64,000 bases of DNA from Lateolabrax maculatus (lineage: Eukaryota; Chordata; Actinopteri; Acropomatiformes; Lateolabracidae), in contig CM062201.1 of NCBI GenBank assembly GCA_031216445.1, positions 27,757,501-27,821,500 on the forward strand. The letters are read 5' to 3'. Below, piece after piece: positions 12,037 through 22,768 of the stretch. The translations under genes were made by a program, and so were the position numbers. Position 1 is the first letter of the stretch. Each line of letters opens with the position of its first letter. The notes beneath the pieces were generated by a model that saw only the letters and a list, made by a program, of their open reading frames with translations, was not told where the DNA came from and made no database searches.

Positions 12037-12143
12037 GGTCTATGGATAGCTCTCTCTACCACGACTCCTTTCCTCCTCAGAAACAGGAAGTAGCTCTCAG
12101 AGACCTGACTCTGGACCAGCCGTCTCCTGGAACTCTGGTCTGA
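1197..12143 (+). CDS. ccdc120: Coiled-coil domain-containing protein 120 (whole gene, 9 coding exons)
   Basis: Joining 1197-1230, 1366-1493, 1649-1762, 2436-2577, 2790-2846, 3187-3286, 4441-5201, 11651-11909 and 12038-12143 gives an open frame of 566 codons with compatible phases and GT..AG introns. Landmarks shared with mammalian CCDC120, in order, are: start MEVKGQL; LQEAELTG with PLEAGEKP and VRRR (residues about 50-80); the acidic-serine block SESSSTSDS..HDN (about 145-158); RRNSV; SNSSDGLLDR; LLDY; RTKSCG; NPLL; and LALEGLRDWYLRN (about 440-455). Mammalian CCDC120 binds cytohesins and localises to centrioles through its N-terminal CUPID/DUF3338 region. Here the coiled-coil half of that region is not found, and the protein is shorter than the human one (about 630 residues or more). 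A poly-Gly run sits in exon 7. ATG context is good (G at -3 and +4). It lies upstream of abcd1 on the same strand. Confidence 0.9.
1366..1493 (+). CDS. ccdc120: ccdc120 exon 2
   Basis: This encodes a charged helix ending ELRCICLQEA, the first half of the CUPID/DUF3338 domain. The acceptor (TGTGTGCAG) lies at the end of a long TG tract (about 1287-1343). The donor is GGCG/GTGAGT, phase 0. Confidence 0.9.
1649..1762 (+). CDS. ccdc120: ccdc120 exon 3
   Basis: This encodes ELTGAVPSDFPLEAGEKP, then VRRR, ending KCRAE. It matches the conserved linker after LQEA in CCDC120, INAVA and FRMD4 proteins. Both ends are phase 0. In relatives the next exon carries the long coiled coil; here the next exon does not. 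Confidence 0.9.
1829..2186 (+). repeat. Hexanucleotide purine-rich repeat (AGGAAC/AGGATC) in ccdc120 intron 3
   Basis: Tandem AGGAAC, AGGATC and AGAAAC hexamers fill most of intron 3, with A-rich interruptions. The open frames on both strands (RNRNRI; PDPVPVPD) are products of the 6-bp unit, not genes. The expected coiled-coil exon would lie in this intron in other species. The rest of the intron (1763-1828 and 2187-2435) shows no exon-like frame. Confidence 0.9.
2436..2577 (+). CDS. ccdc120: ccdc120 exon 4, with CA microsatellite in the coding frame
   Basis: This starts EEDSQRSKSKKTLFSGALRK and continues to HTHTQTHTHH and RGCHT. The acceptor TTTTCAG lies 5 bp after a TG tract; the donor ACACAG/GTAACA lies in a CA-rich stretch. 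Phases fit (0 in, 1 out). The His-Thr stretch looks like an in-exon CA expansion. I cannot match this exon residue by residue to human CCDC120, so it is less certain than its neighbours. Confidence 0.68.
2790..2846 (+). CDS. ccdc120: ccdc120 exon 5 (acidic-serine block)
   Basis: A 57-bp exon encoding DDTVRSESSSTSDSTGHDN, matching HSESSSLSES..SHDN of the mammalian protein. Phase 1 at both ends. The donor GTAACA opens directly into CA repeats. Confidence 0.85.
2956..3003. repeat. Perfect 23-bp inverted repeat (hairpin) in ccdc120 intron 5
   Basis: Positions 2956-2978 and 2981-3003 are exact reverse complements separated by 2 bp (CA). The arms are built from GTGACATCA-type units, so it may have arisen by inversion within a small tandem repeat. 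Similar TGACATCACTG units occur at 47584-47634. Confidence 0.9.
3104..3186 (+). repeat. CTGT-type microsatellite ending at the exon 6 acceptor
   Basis: Tandem CTGT with CCTGT and CTCT variants runs straight into TGTCTGTCAG, the acceptor of ccdc120 exon 6. It therefore supplies the polypyrimidine tract. Confidence 0.9.
3187..3286 (+). CDS. ccdc120: ccdc120 exon 6
   Basis: This encodes DEGLSQCRPLLVSAG and then QNKTRRNSVHN. RRNSV matches the conserved basophilic phosphosite-like motif of CCDC120. Phase 1 in and 2 out. The donor is ACAG/GTACAC. Confidence 0.82.
3317..4432 (+). repeat. 18-bp pyrimidine-rich minisatellite (ccdc120 intron 6)
   Basis: There are roughly 60 units of the type CTCACCTGTCCCTCTC with length variants. 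They fill nearly the whole 1154-bp intron and lead into the exon 7 acceptor CTCTTTCAG. Most units hold CACCTG, an E-box. The 18-bp period keeps several frames open, so the long Ser-Pro-His-Leu frames here are artefacts. Confidence 0.95.
4441..5201 (+). CDS. ccdc120: ccdc120 exon 7 (large central exon)
   Basis: 254 codons of low-complexity, Pro/Ser/Gln/Gly-rich protein carrying the conserved islands SNSSDGLLDRI, SEVLLDYVWG, VTRTKSCG, HNPLL and, at its end, LALEG. A run of 12 glycines (GGN repeat about 4780-4812) and a QQQLQRQQ run are local expansions. The donor GAAG/GTAAGC splits the Gly codon that continues as GLRDWY in exon 8, as in mammals. Confidence 0.92.
5202..5548 (+). other. ccdc120 intron 7, proximal part
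   Basis: This is unique sequence after the donor, with several AACACC(T/A)G-type short repeats near 5208-5300. I see no exon or element. Confidence 0.6.
5549..6716 (+). repeat. 10-bp minisatellite (CTCTACAGTC) in ccdc120 intron 7
   Basis: Over 1.1 kb of CAGTCCTCTA-type decamers with CCCTTA, CTCTTC and TCTCTAGT variants arranged in higher-order groups. Each unit reads pyrimidines followed by ACAG, which resembles a 3' splice site. Confidence 0.97.
6717..8911 (+). other. ccdc120 intron 7, middle part: unique AT-rich sequence
   Basis: I see no exon with conserved coding content, no RNA gene and no complete element. Short open frames show no recognisable family. LINE homology begins at about 8912. 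Confidence 0.5.
8912..11320 (-). pseudogene. Broken L2/CR1-type LINE (endonuclease plus reverse transcriptase)
   Basis: Read on the minus strand from about 11320 to 8912. An N-terminal piece has FLSNVRSLCSKLDELQLLVG (about 10930-10870). Then come the apurinic-like endonuclease (KTKGGGICFY, LVGVYIPPQAN, VIVLGDFN, NSEHIMIHL, DKPWFT), a linker (SASVWKGLRQITNYK), and reverse-transcriptase blocks FVDFSSAFNTI, WITDFLSDRRQQVKLG, STGSPQGCVLSPLLFSLYTN and the catalytic FADDTTL. At least four frame changes and several stops break it. Homology stops after LELN, before the rest of the RT C-terminus and the 3' UTR, so the 3' end is lost. It lies antisense inside ccdc120 intron 7. Confidence 0.93.
11321..11650 (+). 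other. ccdc120 intron 7, distal part
   Basis: AT-rich sequence leading to the exon 8 acceptor GATTGACAG. No other feature is seen. Confidence 0.6.
11651..11909 (+). CDS. ccdc120: ccdc120 exon 8
   Basis: This begins with the conserved LRDWYLRNT motif (human GLRDWYIRN) and continues as a Gly/Gln/His-rich tail to FHGHPLHG. Phase 1 in and 2 out. The donor is GGCAG/GTATGA. Confidence 0.93.
11975..12033 (+). repeat. (CT)n tract at the exon 9 acceptor
   Basis: About 30 CT dinucleotides directly precede CTCACAG, the acceptor of the last ccdc120 exon. Confidence 0.97.
12038..12143 (+). CDS. ccdc120: ccdc120 exon 9 (terminal)
   Basis: This completes an Arg codon and encodes SMDSSLYHDSFPPQ to SPGTLV followed by TGA. 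The C-terminus does not obviously align with the human one. Confidence 0.78.
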
Positions 12144-14935
12144 CTCACCGACCAATCAGGACGCTGAATAATCCAAGGCTGGCTTCCTGGGATGCAGGTT
12201 TTTCAGGAGAACCAGGAACCAGAACCAGCAGAACCTCCTGCAGTTCACCAGGACCTGCAGGTTCTCTTCAGGTTACACCAGCAGCCGGTTGTGTTCAGAG
12301 GCACACGGGCAGCAAACCAGCAGCTCCTCAGAACCTATTTCACCTGAAACCAGGCCAACCGTGATGTCACACAGAGGACGATGATGTCACAGTCCTGTTG
12401 GCTGACCTCTGGAAGCCGTTTCCTGGGTCTGGACCCTCCTCGGCTTTGATGAATTGCTGTCTCAATCAGGGAATTCATATAGATAATCTCGATGTCTGAA
12501 CCGACTCGTCCAAGTCTGACCTTGCTTTGCCGACCAAAGGGTTTGTGGGTAAAAACACAGAAACTGAACTGGATTTTTTCTACAACGACGTCTTCGTCTT
12601 TAATCTGTAATCAGACTCTGCTCAGACAATCAGTACTGAACCAGATTTTATAGGAACTTTTGATAAAAGTGATGATCATGATGATGATGATGAAGAAACT
12701 GTTGCACTCTCTCACATAATCACCAGCTGACGTCACCAGTTGATGACATCACCAGCTGATGACGTCACCAGCTGATATCACCAGCTCAGTCCAGCAGACT
12801 GAAGTCTGAAAGATGAACTTTTGATAAAGTTTGAACTGATCAGATCAGGTGACCTGTTTGATCCCTCAGGTGAGTCCGGACAGAAACCGGCAGGTGAGAC
12901 TCTTCAGGTATTCTTACAGTCTGGACTCAACGTCTCTGCACTAAACAAACAGCTGCTGCAGGAAATAGAAAGACATGAACATGAAGACAGCCATCTCTCT
13001 TCTTTCATTTGTAACGTAAGAGGCTTCCTCATCCCCTGCACTAGTAACACCAGCGACCAACTAGTAACACCAGTGACCAACCAGTGACCAACCAGCGACC
13101 AACTAGTAACACCAGTGACCAACCAGTGACCAACCAGTAACACCAGCGACCAACCAGTATCACAAGTGACCAACTAGTAACACCAGTAGCAGCGTGACAT
13201 TAAGAAACTGTGGTTTACGTCAGTTAAACAGTGATAATAATGATGGAGCCTCCACCTGCCGTACAGGTGCAACATTCACCTGTAGAGTCTCCAGGCTTGT
13301 TCGTCTTTCACCTGCTTGTGTTTTATCTTTATTTTTATTTTTAATTTGTGCAAAACGACAAAACAGTGAATAAAGAGAGAGCGACACACAAAACACAGAA
13401 TACACAACTTACACTGCAGCAAAGAGAGGAGGAGGAGGAGGAGGAGGAGGAGGAGGAGGAGGTAATAGTATAAACGTATATATACTGTGTATAGATCTCC
13501 TAGTGGACTGTATAGAAGAGGTCTGAGAGGCTGGCTGATAGAAACTAAGTGTTGATCAGCAGCAGCTTTGCTATCGAATCAATTGATAATCATTCACATG
13601 AATTTACATGTTCACATTGAGTAGAGTTGAATAATTGATGTTTGGGTCAGAACTAAAGTTCCTGCTGACTGAGAACACGAGAGGAACTGATGAGGACAGT
13701 TTTTGCAGGACTGAGTCACAGTCCAGATCCAGATCCAGATCCAGATCCAGAGTGAGAGCAATAAGAGGACTTTTCAGGATGAAAATCATTTGCAGCGACA
13801 ATCAGACGATGATGTCACAGTGTTGATTGATTGATTGATCAGTTTATTGATGGACTGAATGGAGCCTGTTTGTGTTCTCAGTTTCACACTTTTATAAAAA
13901 TCTTCACAAACTCGACTTGAATGAAATGCAACTTTTTAAAAATGTGAATTGAAAGCAGTGTTTTATGGATTCTGATCTGTTTCCACAGGTGACATATGAT
14001 CAATATGTTTCTTATTATTCAAAACTGATAAGTTTGAGTCTGTGTGGGTCTGTGGTTCATATTGTCTGTTCAAGTCTTTTATTTTCACAGAAACCAGTCT
14101 GACCTCCACTTTCCTCCAACATGGAGCCGCGGTCACATGACTGCATGCAGTCAAATAAACACATGAAGAAGAAACAGCTGTTCACCAACTGAAATCATTC
14201 AATGTGACAGATTATGGGATGTTTTAAAGGACACCTGAACTTACCAGGTGTGTTTGACACATGACAGACAGCTGTTGATGAAGACTTTGGTTCAGACATT
14301 CATTATATATAATGAATATATATACACACACCAAACATAAGCCATGGACGCTGCTGCTGTCACTCTCAGATTGACTGACAGATGTAATTTAACTTGAACA
14401 TCCTGTGTTTGTGATTGGCTGCACCAGCTGTCATGTGACCGCAGCTGCAGGGGAGCAGAAAGAGTCCCAGCATGCAATTCTTCTAACTGGTCTCACACCA
14501 AAGCAGAACTCTGAATACTCAAATATTCAGAGCCGTAGCCACGATTTCCCACCAAACTCTGGACACACTTCTAGGTATTTAAAAGTTCCACGAACAACCC
14601 TGACGGTATTTGTTGAGTATCCTGGAGTAATACTAGTAGTGTGCACTACCAGTATTAGTTGTGGGTACAGTACTGTGTGGAGGACCTGTCCCCCTTCAGG
14701 TCTTGGACCAGCTGTGGTCCAGCTGTGTGGACAGTCCAGGGACATCACAGCTGTGTCTGCCATGATGCGTTCAGGTGCACTCTGTACAGTTGATGTTTCT
14801 TACGGTCTGAACTTTGTGTAAAAATCATTTCTATCTTTCTGTCATTTGTACTTTTTTCACTCTGAACTCTTTCTGCTGTTTGTTGGAAAATGAAAACGCT
14901 TAACGTAAATAAAGGAGTGACACTTGTGATGGAAA
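12144..14935 (+). other. ccdc120: Probable ccdc120 3' UTR
   Basis: No coding exon follows. AATAAA at 14908-14913 is the best polyadenylation signal; earlier AATAAA motifs occur near 13367 and 14154. The stretch includes GATGACGTCACCAGCT-type repeats (12722-12788), a CCAGTGACCAACCAG-type minisatellite (13030-13192), a (GGA)n run (13425-13463) and an (AGATCC)n run (13720-13752). The true UTR end is not determinable here. Confidence 0.4.
13030..13192 (+). repeat. Short minisatellite, TAACACCAGTGACCAAC units
   Basis: Tandem TAACACCAGTGACCAACCAG-type units alternate with a shorter AGTGACCAACC form, within the likely ccdc120 3' UTR. Confidence 0.9.
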
Positions 14936-16985
14936 TCTTAGAGCTGCTTCACTCTAACAAGAAGTTTCAGGAGACCTGGATGTCTTACACAGGAATATTT
15001 ATTGAAGCTCGATCGAGGAGAAAAGGGAAACACCACGTGTGAATCACAGCGTACTGCTACCCAAATCTGAAGATGGTGTCCTGAAGCTCAGTATTTAACC
15101 CTCCACAGAACTGATAAGTTCCTCTATATCCAAACAGGGTTATTCCTAACTCAGTCTGTCTGTGTGATGACTCTATTGGATATCGGATCCAGACAGGGAA
15201 AGACGTCAACCATTGCTGTAGAAGCAACAGCAAAGCCTCTCTACCGTATCTGTTATTCAGCGTCAACAACCAGGCTCCAGCCTGTTGTGTCTAACCCTGA
15301 AAACAGAAGATATCTAGCAGACCTTGGTCTACCAGAGGCCAGAGCCAACTCAGCCTTATCAGGCACACAGAGTGAGACAGGTGAACAGAGACAGACAGGC
15401 GAACAGAGACAGACAGGTGACCTGACCTGTGAAGCACTGTCTTAAGTTACCGTTAACCTACAAGAGGGAAGTTTAACATACAAGAAGGAAAATTCCTTTA
15501 CAACACTGTTAACATGCTGTTTTTAAATAAAGATTTATCTTCACTGGTTCCCATACATCTGCCTGTCGTCACTCATCCAAACCATGACATCCTACTGATT
15601 CCACCAATAATATTCATATAACACACAAACATATACTGGTCTGAGGCCAGGCCAGCCTCGCTGGGTCCAAGAGCGTGTCCCTCAAAGAGTCCTTCACCGG
15701 GTCCAACACCGGGACCTTTAGAGAATCCCTGACTTGGTCCTTCACCGGGTTCCTCAGAGAGTCCCTCACCTGGTCCTTCACCTGATCCCTCACCTCATGA
15801 TGTAAATTACAAAGAGCTATCATTTGGATTCTCTTTTTTTATTCAACAGTTGCAGTTTACAAACTAAAGAGGGGAACAGTAAGTAGCAGTAAGTACATTT
15901 ACACATTTATACATATATACAAACATATATACACATACACATATACATACATATATACATATATACATAAATCTATGTACTAGAGATTTAGACATGACTT
16001 TAACATCTTTACAGATGATAAATAGTTTTTAAATGAATTTTTATACAAATTAGAGGGTTTACTGTTTTTCCCATTTGCATTTATATACATGATATTTATC
16101 CATAATGATAATTATGTTTACATCCATATTAATAAATTGAAGGTTTGCCAGTCCCGATATTTGATATTTGCTGTAAAGATCCAGCCAATAATGGAAGCAA
16201 TACGGTGAACTGAACTGTATGAAAGAAGGAATCGGAATCGGAATTGGGTTTATTACCAAGTAGGTTTTCACATACAAGGAATTTGCTGTGGTGTATTGGT
16301 GCGTAACAAGTACAGACAATTACAGACAAGTACAGACAAGACAAGTAGTGCAAGGTGCAAGGGTATGCATAAATATTGTATTTTAAAGTACTACAGTGCT
16401 AGTACTAAGTAAGTATAATTAACAGTACAGAATATGAAAAAGAAAATTACTAAATATGTGCAATGTGTCTTTTGTAGATGATAATGAATAATGAATAAAA
16501 CTAAAACTGCGAGGAATGTGCAAAATATTGAGTGTGTACTGTTTAGTATAGACTAGTCCACAGAAGAAGAAGCAGGGGGAATGTGGTAGAAGGATCCAGG
16601 AACAGGAAACATGGTGAACAGGTGAACTCATGTCAGGTCCCTTTAATGGTCAGCAATTCATTCATGGAATAATGTCAATACACACGAGAATAAGGAAACA
16701 AGGCGCTGAGGTCTCCACATGGACACATGTCATCAACCATGCTGCAGCTCTGGGATCAGGACACAAGAGGAAGTAGAGTCAGTGTTGGAGAGGAAGCAGG
16801 AAGCAGGAAGCAGTGATGAGGGAGAAAGATGGGGCGCAGTTATCTGAAAAGAACTCTTCACTTTATGGGGAAGCAGGTGAGGAAACATGAATCAGAGAGA
16901 AAGGACAGTGTAGGAGGCCACTGCCTCCAGGAGGCGGCAGCAGTGACAGTGAGGAGGCAAGCTGCCGTTAAAACCCAAAGAAGAA
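14936..16985. other. Intergenic region between ccdc120 and abcd1
   Basis: There is no gene. It contains a (AC/AT)n run at 15897-15972 and a GTCCCTCACC(T/G)GGTCC-type short repeat (15670-15800). An interspersed repeat at about 16219-16345 (AATCGGAATCGGAATTGG, then CAAGGAATTTGCTGTGGTG) is of a kind found widely in teleost genomes. Confidence 0.55.
16219..16345. repeat. Teleost interspersed repeat fragment
   Basis: A GGAATCGGAAT repeat is followed by GGTTTATTACCAAGTAGG and a CAAGGAATTTGCTGTGGTG motif, then a triplicated TACAGACAA tail. I recognise this as common dispersed fish DNA but cannot name the family or class. Confidence 0.5.
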
Positions 16986-17500
16986 TAAGAAGAAGAGAAG
17001 GATGTAGACGTAGGATGTAGGATGTGTGTGTAGGAAACGAGGGCTGTGTTGTCAGTATTGGGACGCGCCCCGTCCTCTCAGGTAAACAGTTTCCAAACTT
17101 TGTGCTGCGACATTAAACAGCATTAAACGGGTTAAGTAATGAAATAAAGTGGATGTTTGTAGACAGGAAGCGTACCCGGCCTGGGACCCGGTCTGGGACC
17201 CGGTCTGCGGGGGGTCCGGGGTCAGACGGAGCAGATTAACGCGTTAAAGTTTCACTTCCTTCATGTTCAGACAAACAACAAAGTTCGGCTAGCAGTTAGC
17301 TTCCGTTAGCTCGCCTCTCCGCCACCGGGTCCAAAGACCCGGATCCCAAGACCCGGGTCAGACCTTTACTCCGGTTCGGTATCAGCTGGTCGGTAACGGT
17401 ACCGGGACCTGTGTCAGCGGGACCGGGACCTGTGTCACCGGGACCGGTATTTAACGTTAAAGATTCGATTTTAATGCGTGAACACCGCGAAGGGCATCAA
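16986..17500 (+). promoter_or_regulatory. abcd1: CpG-rich block, likely abcd1 promoter and 5' non-coding exon
   Basis: CpG density is much higher than in the surroundings (GGACGCGCCCCGTCC, repeated ACCCGG and GGGACCGG motifs). A good splice donor, CTCTCAG/GTAAAC, lies at 17081/17082 and could join a non-coding first exon to the acceptor at 18160. This placement, about 1.2 kb before the coding start, is what a housekeeping-type promoter would show. It is inferred from composition only. Confidence 0.5.
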
Positions 17501-17540
17501 CATGAACTGTAGCCGGCGGCTACTGTCAGTTACCAGAAAA

Positions 17541-17690
17541 CCAACCACAGCTAGTTAACCACAGCTAGTTAACCAACCACAGCTAGTTAACCAACCACAT
17601 CTAGTTAACCACTGCTAGTTAACCAACCACATCTAGTTAACTACAGCTAGTTAACCAACCACAGCTAGTTAACCACTGCTCCTGCTGCAG
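17541..17690 (+). repeat. Minisatellite of CCACAGCTAGTTAA units
   Basis: About ten units of 13-17 bp (CCACAGCTAGTTAACCAA with variants) lie just 3' of the CpG block, in the presumed 5' UTR intron of abcd1. Confidence 0.9.
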
Positions 17691-18160
17691 TAAAAAGTTC
17701 CTGTCAGTGTTTTATTATCTCTGATGTTTCTGGATTAATATTCCTGCTGCATTCATGTGTCTGTTGCATTTTACTGCTGTAGATGTTTCAGGTTGAGCTC
17801 ATTTTAACTCCTTTATATCCTGTTGGCTAGTTTAATCTGCAGCAATGCATCATGGTCTATAAGATCATCACGTGTTTGCAGCGTCGCTGTCCTGAGAGAA
17901 AACACATATCTCTAAAAGTTTTCATCTCTGTGACGATGCTTTTTCCAGCTGATCCCAGAGGGTTGAAACAGTTTATTGAGCTTCAGAGGTGTGAAACAGT
18001 AATTGATTGTCAGAATAGTTGCAGATGAACTATCTTTGATAAATTGACTTATTGTTTCCACTGGATAAAGTTTTTTTTTACAACACACGGTGTTGTAGTG
18101 GTTTTGATCCTGGAGGACATGTGATATGAGCAGTCAGGTGATCTTCCTCTGTCCCCACAG

Positions 18161-18288
18161 GTGCAGGATCAGACCGTGAGACCAACATGTTGTTTCCGTG
18201 AACAGGCACTGCAGTCCACACAGTGGACCTCCTGTGGCGCTCTGCCGTTACTGTCCTCTGATTGGTCACCGGTCACCTGCCTGTCAGC
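18161..18288 (+). other. abcd1: abcd1 5' UTR part of first coding exon, with short uORF
   Basis: The acceptor CCCCACAG ends at 18160. The 128-nt leader has an upstream ATG at 18187 in good context (AACATGT) that stops after four codons at 18199-18201. It could lower translation of the main frame. This start and splice site are inferred. Confidence 0.5.
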
Positions 18289-18417
18289 ATGGAGCTGACC
18301 TATCAGAAGCTGCCCGCTGAACTGAGGCGGAGCTCCAGACTCAGGAAGCTGACTGCCGTGCTGCTCGTCGCCTACGCCGTCAAAAAACTTTCCCCGTACG
18401 CCTGGAGGAGGATACAG
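18289..18417 (+). CDS. abcd1: abcd1 exon 1
   Basis: 43 codons, MELTYQKLPAEL to YAWRRIQ, including the hydrophobic LTAVLLVAYAVKKL element typical of ABCD N-termini. The donor is ATACAG/GTGAGA, phase 0. Confidence 0.93.
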
Positions 18418-19223
18418 GTGAGACACACACACAGACATGGCAGAAAATATTGGCACATTTTATCAGAATAAAGCCCCATTCGTCCTAGTGTTTTATTATC
18501 TAGACAGAACAAAGAAGCTGTGAAAATAACTTAGTTAATGGTTGTTCTCCAAATTTTAGAAGCTGTGAGAGAGAATTGGTTTGCAGAAATACTTTATTTT
18601 CAGTCTTATGAAAGGAGAAAAAGAGTCTCTGCTGTTCATCACAGTGAACATGGTAATAGTAAAGGTTTAAGGCCCGTGGGACTGTGGTCAACATCTCTGG
18701 ATGTGGTCACAAGAGCAGAAGGATTGTTCGAATGGTGGAGAAAGAACCAGATCCAAGCTGATCTTCAACTTCAAAGCACAAATGTTTGAAGTGGCACCAT
18801 CCGTCGCTGTCTGAACCACAATGGGCTCTGTGGTAGAAGACCCAGGAAGACCCACTTCTAAGAGGGAGAACCTAAAAGACCAGATCACACTCTGAACTTA
18901 CACGTCTCTTCCTATACGTCCTTCTGTGTAGACGAGATCATTTGCACCAGAACAGTCACCACTTTCCCAACGGTAAACCACAAGTCACAAACTATTCTCA
19001 ACACACAGCAACTATGGAGACCTGGAGGACCTGATCCACAGGACCTCCTCTCCACCATGGAGATTACGTCTGCAGGTAACTCTGTAACTAACAGGTGTGT
19101 TTGTTTTGTCTTCAGAGTGCAGCAGGTCAACAGCTGGGTGGAGCTTATCTCCCTGGTGGCGTGGTCAGCACCTCCTCCTCCAAATCTGTGGACAACAACG
19201 GAGGGAAGAAGACGAGAAACAGC

Positions 19224-19261
<38 letters not shown>

Positions 19262-21874
19262 AAACTATTTAAAAATATGAATACAAAAATAAGAATAAGT
19301 GAATTATTGACTTAGTTAAATAAGTTTTCTCACTCTGATGACGTGTTTGAGAACTTGAGTTAACCCAAAGATCCAGACTCCTGGTCTTTGTCCACTACAG
19401 GATGAACCCCGTCACACGATGTGGTTCTCTGTCTGTCTTCAGGTCTCCGTCGGTGAACAGGGAGTTTGTCCTCCGACTGTCTCGGCTGTTGAAGCTCTTG
19501 TTTCCACGGTTACTGTGTCCAGAGATCGGCCTGCTGGCTCTGCACTCCCTGACTCTGATGTCCAGAACCTTCCTGTCCATCTACGTGGCTGCTCTTGACG
19601 GTCTGTCTGCCTGTTTCCCTGTCTCTCTCTTTGTCTGTCTGTCTGCCTGGCTGTCTGTCTGTCTCTTTCTCTGTCTGCCAGGTGGTAACAGTAGAACATC
19701 ATCAGTAATCAATAGTATTGATCCTGCAGGTGTGATAGTGAGGTGTATTGTTCAGAAGGACCCTCAGGCCTTCGTGCTGCAGCTCTCTAAGTGGCTCCTC
19801 GTCGCTGTTCCTGCAACTTTCATCAACAGCGCCATCAGATTCCTGGAAGGTCAGCTGGCGCTTCGCTTCAGGAGCCGATTGGTTGACCACGCGTACCAGC
19901 TATACTTCACCAACCAGGTAACACTCACTCACTCACTCACTCACTCACACACTCTCACACTCTCACACTCTCACACTCTCACACTCACTCACACACTCAC
20001 ACACTCTCACACTCTCACACTCTCACACTCACTCACTCACTCACACACTCTCACACTCTCACACTCTCACACTCACTCACTCACTCACTCACTCACACAC
20101 TCACACACTCTCACACTCTCACACTCACTCACTCACTCACACACTCTCACACTCTCACACTCTCACACTCACTCACTCACTCACACACTCACACACTCAC
20201 TCACTCACACACTCACTCACTCACTCACTCACACTCACTCACTCACTCACTCACACACTCACTCACACACTCACACACTCTCACACTCTCACACTCACTC
20301 ACTCACTCACACACTCTCACACTCTCACACTCTCACACTCACTCACTCACTCACACACTCACACACTCTCACACTCTCACACTCTCACACTCACTCACTC
20401 ACTCACACACTCTCACACTCTCACACTCTCACACTCACTCACTCACTCACACACTCTCACACTCACTCACTCACTCACACACTCTCACACTCTCACACTC
20501 TCACACTCACTCACTCACTCACACACTCTCACACTCACTCACTCACTCACACACTCACACACTCACTCACTCACTCACACACTCACACACTCTCACACTC
20601 TCACACTCACTCACTCACTCACACACTCTCACACTCTCACACTCTCACACTCACTCACTCACTCACACACTCACACACTCACTCACTCACACACACACTC
20701 ACTCACTCACTCACTCACACACTCACTCACACACTCACTCACTCACTCGCACTCACTCACTCACTCGGTTGGGGGGGGTCAGGAGGACTAGACGCATGTA
20801 CGTGGGCTCGCGGCCGGTTGCTCGCCTGAGTTGCTTCCTGTCTCTCTCTCTTCCTGCAGACTTATTACCGCGTCAGCAACATGGACGGTCGTCTGTCCAA
20901 TCCGGATCAGTCTCTCACTGAGGACATCGTCATGTTTTCAGCCTCAGTCGCTCATCTTTACTCCAACCTGACCAAACCAATCCTGGACGTGGTCGTCACC
21001 TGCTACACCCTGCTGCGCACTGCACAGTCCAAAGGTACGTCCTGAAGGGCGTGAGTGATGAAGGGCGTGAGTGATGAAGAGCGTGATGTCTCTGATCTTC
21101 CTCCCTGCAGGAGCGAACACCACGTGGCCTTCCGTTATCGCCAGCCTGGTGGTGGTGCTCACAGCCAAAGTCCTGCGCTCCTGCTCGCCTCGATTCGGGA
21201 AGCTGGTGGCGGAGGAGGCGAGGAGGAAAGGAGACCTGAGATATATGCACTCTCGCATCATCGCCAACTCCGAGGAAATCGCCTTCTATGGGGGACACAA
21301 GGTGACGGTAATACACAGACACGTTAGGGTTAATATAAGTGGCGTGAGGAGCATCAGCGGACAATGTTTGGGTGCGATTGATTTGCAGGTGGAGATGGCC
21401 CAGCTGCAGAGGAGCTACACGTCTCTGTCCTCTCAGATCCACCAGATCCTGCTGAAGCGGCTCTGGTACGTCATGCTGGAACAGTTCCTCATGAAGTACG
21501 TGTGGAGCGCCTCCGGCCTGGTGATGGTCGCTGTGCCCATCATCACCGCCACAGGATACTCCAAATATGGTAAATACACGTCAACACCACGCCACACACA
21601 CACCCAGCGTGTACAGGGAGTCACTCTGTGACCTCTGACCTTCTTCAGACTCCGAGGAGGTCAAGCAGGCCGCCATGGTGATGAAGGAGGAGGAGTTGGT
21701 GAGTGAGAGGACGCAGGCCTTCACCACGGCCAGAAACCTCCTCAACGCTGCAGCCGACGCTGTGGAGAGGATCATGAGCTCCTACAAGGAGGTACACAAC
21801 CCGCCTCCTCTAAACTCCTCTAAACTCCTCTTCATTACCTCCTCTTTACTCCCTCTTTAACTGAGTGTGTCTCT

Positions 21875-21914
<40 letters not shown>

Positions 21915-22712
21915 GTGACAGAGTTGGCAGGCTACACCGCTCGGGTCTCTGAGATGTTGGATGTGTTTGAAGATGTGAATGAAGGAATCTACCGTCGCTC
22001 TGCAGACAGAGAGGAGGCGTTAACAGGAGGAGGAGCTGTGGTTCAGCATGGTCAGAGGGTCTGCGGTCGTCTCGAGATCAGAGGTGAGTGCACCTGCACC
22101 TGTGCACTCTGCCGATTCTCCTCTACTCCTCCTGCCGTACCTTGAGATCAGAGCCGCTGTTTAGGAGCAGCTCCTTAAGGAACAGGGCGGTTTGTATCAC
22201 GTGGTTGAGTAAGTAAGAGGCAGCGGGCGGCAGAGAGTGACTGGGAATGTGAGCTGAGGACGGAAACACAGGAAGTCTGGCTGTAGGCATACATTTAAAA
22301 TTACTATACAAAGACATGAGGACGAGATGTGAGGACGAGACCAGACAAAGACATGAGGAAGAAGCGTTACAGAGGTCTGCCTCCTTTTACAGTTTCAGAT
22401 GACATCTGATCAATATGTTGATGTCAGCTCACATTGATCAGCTGCTGTGACTATTTGTGCCCTGGGTTCAGCTCTCAGGTTACATACAGTCCGCCCCACC
22501 TGCTAAATGCAGCCAGAAATCAATACCTACACACGAGACTCAGGGCTGGAAAAACTACTTTTACGTTGTCTGCATGTTCTTCTGGTCAAAATACATATAA
22601 GTTTTGTGTGCAGGTCATGTAATCAGTGTGGAGAAGGGGATTCGCTGTGAGAACCTTCCAATCATCACACCAACCGGAGACGTGGTGGTTTCCAGCCTCA
22701 ACATCCAGGTAC

Positions 22713-22768
<56 letters not shown>

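Noticed and set aside
19402..20829. 475-codon frame with Thr-His-Ser repeats
   Set aside because: It runs through abcd1 exons 3 and 4 plus their introns; the repeat part is a microsatellite.
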